In this document: positions 61,101 through 64,000 of the stretch, one piece after another
How the letters are laid out: every line of letters starts with the position of its first letter
Position numbering within the stretch: the stretch's first letter is position 1
Assembly: GCF_042684505.1 (NCBI RefSeq)
Contig: NZ_JBHULT010000005.1
Coordinates: 124,001-188,000, forward strand
DNA: 64,000 nt
Direction of reading: 5' to 3'
Source: Salinimicrobium flavum
Lineage (GTDB): Bacteria > Bacteroidota > Bacteroidia > Flavobacteriales > Flavobacteriaceae
Made by a program: the position numbers and the translations under genes
Notes under the pieces: model-generated
Told to the model about the DNA's origin: nothing
Seen by the model: the letters and a program-made list of their open reading frames with translations, nothing else
The model's database searches: none

Positions 61101-64000
61101 GTGATAACCACGGTTTCTAAAGTCTGACATCCGTTCGCGTCAATAACTGTAACGGTGTATTCACCTGCGGGAAGGTTGGTGGCGGTTGGAGTGGTCTGTT
61201 CCGAAGGATCATTCCATAGATACTTATATTTTTCATCATTTTCCAGGGCCCCTGGTTCAAAGGGTGTACCTATACCTTCCGGGGAAATTACCGATACCGT
61301 TGCAGTTCCTGTATACCCAAAACATAAGGGTGACGTAAATGAAGTTTCCGCAGAAAGTGAGGTCTCAGGTTCGGTGATGATAACTGTTGTAGTTTTTGTT
61401 TCACCTGCTGAATCCTCGACATAAACGGTATAAGTCCCTGCCTTAAGATTATAAAATTGGTTACTGTCCTGCGACGTACCGGTTTCTGATAGCCTATACC
61501 CATAAGGAGCAAAACCTCCGGAAGCTTTTACTGTTATGGTACCGGTTTCATCCCCCTTACAAAGAATATGAGTGGGGGACGCTTCTATTCTTAATTCTGT
61601 GGGTACTTGCAAAGGTTCATTGGTAGACCAGCAGAATTTATTATTGTTTGCTCCACATTCTTTTCTTGAAACATTCGTCCAGGTAATGTAGAAGGTGTCA
61701 ATATTTAGGTTATCCCCACAATCAAACTCGATAGGCGTTGTGGTTAACTTAATAAATTTTCCTACACGGTTATCTTGATTTACAGTGAGATCTTCATCAA
61801 TATTTTCTTTTTCCCTACATCCGTCGGCATAATAAGTATTGGTAACAACTTCAATGGAGTTTGAAATAATATAGGTTAATTCTATGTAAGGATTATAGAT
61901 GTTGGCACTTTTAGTAACTCCTAAAAAAATAAATTTTTCAATGGTAGGATCACAATAATCTTCACTTGTTTTATCCATACGAGTACCATCTGAATAACCT
62001 ATGTAAATATCATTAGGATCAAAATCTATATTACTGGATCTTCCGCAGGGGTTATAACATTTCCCAACATATTGTTCCTGAGTTGTAGTGTAGGAGACGC
62101 CTGTGGAGTCTGATACGGTTAAAGTAATAGTTTTATTTCCTATGGTAGTATAATCCACTGAAAATTCCCCTATTCCTATACGGTCCTGATCTATTGCGCC
62201 ATCTCCAAAATCCCATGAATAGGTGTAGGGAGCAACGCCTCCCAGGGCAGTTTCATCCTGGACGATATAATGAAAGGTACGAATAGCATCAATGTCACCT
62301 TCAATTTCACAGGTACTTCTGGTTAGAATAAAAGCCTGGATAGCATCAATTATTTCAACTTCTTTAATAATTAATGGACATCCTTTAGAATCAATCACCG
62401 TAACCTCATAAAAACCGGCTGGCAAACTTGTGGCAGTCTTGGTATACTGTAGAACATTCTCTTCTCCTTTTCTTCGCCATTCATAGGTATATCCGGGGGT
62501 TCCTCCGGAAGCTTCTACCGTGGCCGATCCCGTGGAAGTTCCATAGGCCAGCGTCCTGGTAGTGGTCACTTCTGCAGATACAGGAGCAGTTGGTTCTGTA
62601 AGAACGTATGCCGGGTCCAAGTTTACAGTACATGCAGGATATGCCGCATCCCTAACAGAAACAGAATAGGTCCCGGCGGTAAGACCGCTAAAAGTTGCTG
62701 CAGATTGCCAGGTCGTGCCATCGATACTGTATTCATACGTTTCGTGTCCACCAGAAGCGGAAGAAATAGTGATGGTCCCGTCGCTCCCTTCGAAGCAGCT
62801 CACATTGGTTTTGGTGAGGTTTCCGGTCAAAACATTTGGCTGAGTAACTGTAATCGGAACCTGTAGTGCACAATTATTGGCATCTTTTACAAAGATGGTG
62901 TGATTTCCTGCACTTACCCCTTCGAAAAGGCTGGTGGAGTAAAAATTGACATTATCAATAGAGTATTCAAAGGGAGGGGTACCTCCTGTTACGTTTCCTG
63001 CAGTTATAGTTCCGTCATTTCCGCCATGGCAGGTCACCTCTGTAGTTGTTGGTGTAGCCATAGAAAGTCCTGCAGGTTCGGTGATCACAAAATCCTCTTC
63101 CAATAAGCAGGAATTCTGATCTTTTACGGTAAAGGTGTAGGATCCCGGAGCAAGGTTCGTAAATTCCTTTGATGATTGGAAAGGCCTTCCGGTGACCTGG
63201 TATTGGTAACCGCCAACTCCACCTGTGACTTCCCCACCAATGACAGATCCGTCTCCTGCATCATTACAGGTAACATTGTTAATCTGGAGGGAGGTCATGC
63301 TTAATTGAGAAGGTTCTGTAAGAGTTATATCCATAGGAGCTGCTTCACAACCATTACTGTCTTTAACAGTAACTGTATATGTTCCTGCAGTAAGACCTGT
63401 TTGAGTTGCACCGGAGCCAAGCCCGCCGTTCCAGGTATAGGTATAAGGAGCTACTCCTCCGGAAGCATTAAGTCTAATTTCTCCTGTCGCGGCTCCATGA
63501 CATAAAATATCCACTTTAGTGGAAGTTACCTGCACGGGGGAAATCGTAATGTTTTGCGGTGCAGTTGAACTATTGCCGGCAGCATCTGTAAAGGTCCAGA
63601 TGATTGTCCCCGAACTGGTGAAGGTGGTTGATCTGTTTGCCGTTGCCGTAATTGTGCCGGAACAATTATCAGGTGCCGTTGGTACTAGAACTGTATACGC
63701 ACATCCCCAGGTAATATCTTCTAAAACAGGCACTATAGGCGCTTCCTTATCTTCCACCGTGATCGTTTGTTGAACATCGGTAGCCTTATTATTATTTGCG
63801 TCGGTAACAGTCCAGGTTATAGTGGTAGTTCCTACTGGAAATGCAGCAGTTAATGCGAGACCGTCGTTTCGTGTTCCTGAAGGTTGTCCTACACTACAAT
63901 TATCGGTTGCGGTTGAGGGGGTAACCGGGACTTCCGCAGAACATTCTCCGGCATCATTAGGAACAGTAAGGTTAGCACCTGCAGTTATTACCGGGATCTC
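58112..64000 (-). CDS. Giant SprB-repeat/HYR/LamG adhesin with type IX C-terminal sorting domain (N-terminus outside window)
   Basis: At least 1962 residues are visible; the frame is open to the right edge without a stop, so the start lies beyond 64000. From the N-terminal side: HYR domains (AAFPVGTTTITWTVTDANNN, then SGTIIWTFTDAAGN), five SprB-type repeats (pattern V-C-x-G...DGTIT...GG...Y-Y-x-W...LxAGTYTVTVKDxNGC...TEP), a PKD domain (YSWDFGDGA), a Cys-rich stretch of about 150 residues I do not recognise (61600-62060), two more SprB-like repeats, an Ig-like part, a LamG/concanavalin domain (DFDGIDDYV, SIEVWVKPE, HLAVIFKG, WIEELRVWNTAL), a long beta-rich region, an acidic Glu/Thr linker and a type A sorting domain ending LRNAGVYLVRL...KFIIE. 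Expected to be secreted by the type IX system and anchored at the surface as an adhesin or gliding protein. LamG suggests glycan binding. Confidence 0.9.
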   Translation of the reverse strand, partial: EIPVITAGANLTVPNDAGECSAEVPVTPSTATDNCSVGQPSGTRNDGLALTAAFPVGTTTITWTVTDANNNKATDVQQTITVEDKEAPIVPVLEDITWGCAYTVLVPTAPDNCSGTITATANRSTTFTSSGTIIWTFTDAAGNSSTAPQNITISPVQVTSTKVDILCHGAATGEIRLNASGGVAPYTYTWNGGLGSGATQTGLTAGTYTVTVKDSNGCEAAPMDITLTEPSQLSMTSLQINNVTCNDAGDGSVIGGEVTGGVGGYQYQVTGRPFQSSKEFTNLAPGSYTFTVKDQNSCLLEEDFVITEPAGLSMATPTTTEVTCHGGNDGTITAGNVTGGTPPFEYSIDNVNFYSTSLFEGVSAGNHTIFVKDANNCALQVPITVTQPNVLTGNLTKTNVSCFEGSDGTITISSASGGHETYEYSIDGTTWQSAATFSGLTAGTYSVSVRDAAYPACTVNLDPAYVLTEPTAPVSAEVTTTRTLAYGTSTGSATVEASGGTPGYTYEWRRKGEENVLQYTKTATSLPAGFYEVTVIDSKGCPLIIKEVEIIDAIQAFILTRSTCEIEGDIDAIRTFHYIVQDETALGGVAPYTYSWDFGDGAIDQDRIGIGEFSVDYTTIGNKTITLTVSDSTGVSYTTTQEQYVGKCYNPCGRSSNIDFDPNDIYIGYSDGTRMDKTSEDYCDPTIEKFIFLGVTKSANIYNPYIELTYIISNSIEVVTNTYYADGCREKENIDEDLTVNQDNRVGKFIKLTTTPIEFDCGDNLNIDTFYITWTNVSRKECGANNNKFCWSTNEPLQVPTELRIEASPTHILCKGDETGTITVKASGGFAPYGYRLSETGTSQDSNQFYNLKAGTYTVYVEDSAGETKTTTVIITEPETSLSAETSFTSPLCFGYTGTATVSVISPEGIGTPFEPGALENDEKYKYLWNDPSEQTTPTATNLPAGEYTVTVIDANGCQTLETVVITQPEQLTVAETGPDQNFGCGFFNTFLEANTPVTGVGTWTVIDAPNTNWELPEPNNPDSAFNAPAGTYTLRWTIAHADGSCGTSSDMLITFKGDCSTLDFDGIDDYVFIGNRNNFPSSDFSIEVWVKPESVHGLRTVISKRNTANITAGGYDLVINNGAPTFRWNGKSVSTSYKVGTDRWYHLAVIFKGSEVELYVDGIKVGNSTGSKPVSNASPFLIGAMFNANEPEVPQNYFEGWIEELRVWNTALTVEQIRFMMNQRIVPNGTAVKGEILPMNVPGELNWSSLVSYYRLIAEDAQVANGIAVDRANNGLDGHLRNIETLQKNTAPLPYISEANGGWKTRGSWDIHIGSDGENFWTWPNDKGINGTNIDWNIAYVTHELNSGSKNITLLGFLLNGGKLDMLGNNPVRTASGLQSGSGNGLTITKYLDLGGFIDLNGESQLIQTEGSILVGNGNIQRDQQGTASSYNYNYWTSPVSISGNSQNTGYKIFSVMKDGTAPVTPRDINFDISFRHADGPPATPIKISGFWLHKFFGDANEYSQWERIDAKSSLLKSGEGFSMKGSSGSKAILDLQNYTFTGMPNNGTIPLNITPGKNYLIGNPYPSAIDANEFIRDNLGERRDGTNVFNGSLYFWSHFSGYTHYLNYYIGGYAVYNLSGGIKAIANDERVNATLEEGGEKPQQFIPVGQAFFVNTVLDNSITTQSNISIHGGEIRFKNSQRFFVTEIDKTKSVYHSQERKDKKTSSNSTKETRQRIWIKFKSPEGYHRQLLVTADKNATSGFDLGYDAPLIENNKEDMYWMMGKIELVIQGVPDFNKDRILPLGIKTAEGGEFTISIDELENIDDEFRIFIKDKETETYHDLREADFIGTAVKGNLHDRYSLVFSQNEESGEEETEEETGEENTEEDGKDGSEETEATTPQPVTLGYSNTEGKIIIRNPGQRKILKAVLYNGLAQELQTYSSIPLDLEVKLPVELRNAGVYLVRLTLENETVSLKFIIE

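Overview
The window is a stretch of chromosome from a member of the Bacteroidota, most likely a marine or saline Flavobacteriaceae (Gramella/Salegentibacter/Zunongwangia-like). The evidence is direct: gliding and type IX secretion genes (gldB, gldC, porT and a giant SprB-repeat adhesin with a C-terminal sorting domain), a short primary sigma factor without region 1.1, a TamA-like lipoprotein, an FtsZ with a very long C-terminal linker, a YpdA-type (bacillithiol pathway) reductase, and many -7 boxes of the Bacteroidota form TAnnTTTG instead of -35/-10 boxes. The assignment to genus is inference.

Layout. 1-6777: a polysaccharide-degradation operon (GH3 beta-glucosidase cut by the window edge, GH2 beta-galactosidase with malectin domain, esterase, exported formylglycine-generating enzyme), pointing to sulfated glycans. 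6933-9236: ECF sigma factor, probable anti-sigma factor and an acidic coiled-coil/beta-barrel protein. 9332-15646: dnaG, a LuxR-type response regulator with Glu at the phosphoacceptor site, nadE, gldB-gldC, engB and a hydrolase. 15852-31616: a complete division and cell-wall cluster in the order mraZ-rsmH-ftsL-ftsI-murE-mraY-murD-ftsW-murG-murC-ftsQ-ftsA-ftsZ, with phased MraZ-type operator repeats in front and a strong terminator behind; murE carries the meso-diaminopimelate signature. 31694-33606: yqeY, then an odd accessory patch: a 28-nt tRNA-Arg fragment split by a 32-bp palindrome, a small GIY-YIG nuclease gene whose last codons and stop lie inside the intact tRNA-Arg(UCG), the tRNA with its terminator, a tandem array of 117-bp units, and a 40-residue membrane peptide gene.

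33817-46950: housekeeping genes (selO, a small unknown gene, tex, DUF488, ypdA, rpe, rpoD, pnp, rpsO, accD, fba), nearly all on the minus strand. 46993-58055: tamL, an rRNA methyltransferase, ubiE-porT, trkA-trkH, aspC, a fatty-acid desaturase and rsmG. 58112-64000: the 3' part of a giant type IX-secreted adhesin whose N-terminus lies beyond the window.

Most likely novelty: the tRNA-Arg/GIY-YIG/palindrome/117-bp repeat patch (32229-33400), which looks like a minimal mobile unit that enters a tRNA gene and restores it. Secondary points are the loss of all zinc ligands in both DnaG and AccD, motif copies inside the FtsZ linker, phased MraZ boxes, and an exported FGE. Promoter calls rest on the -7 box only; -33 elements are weak or absent in most cases.
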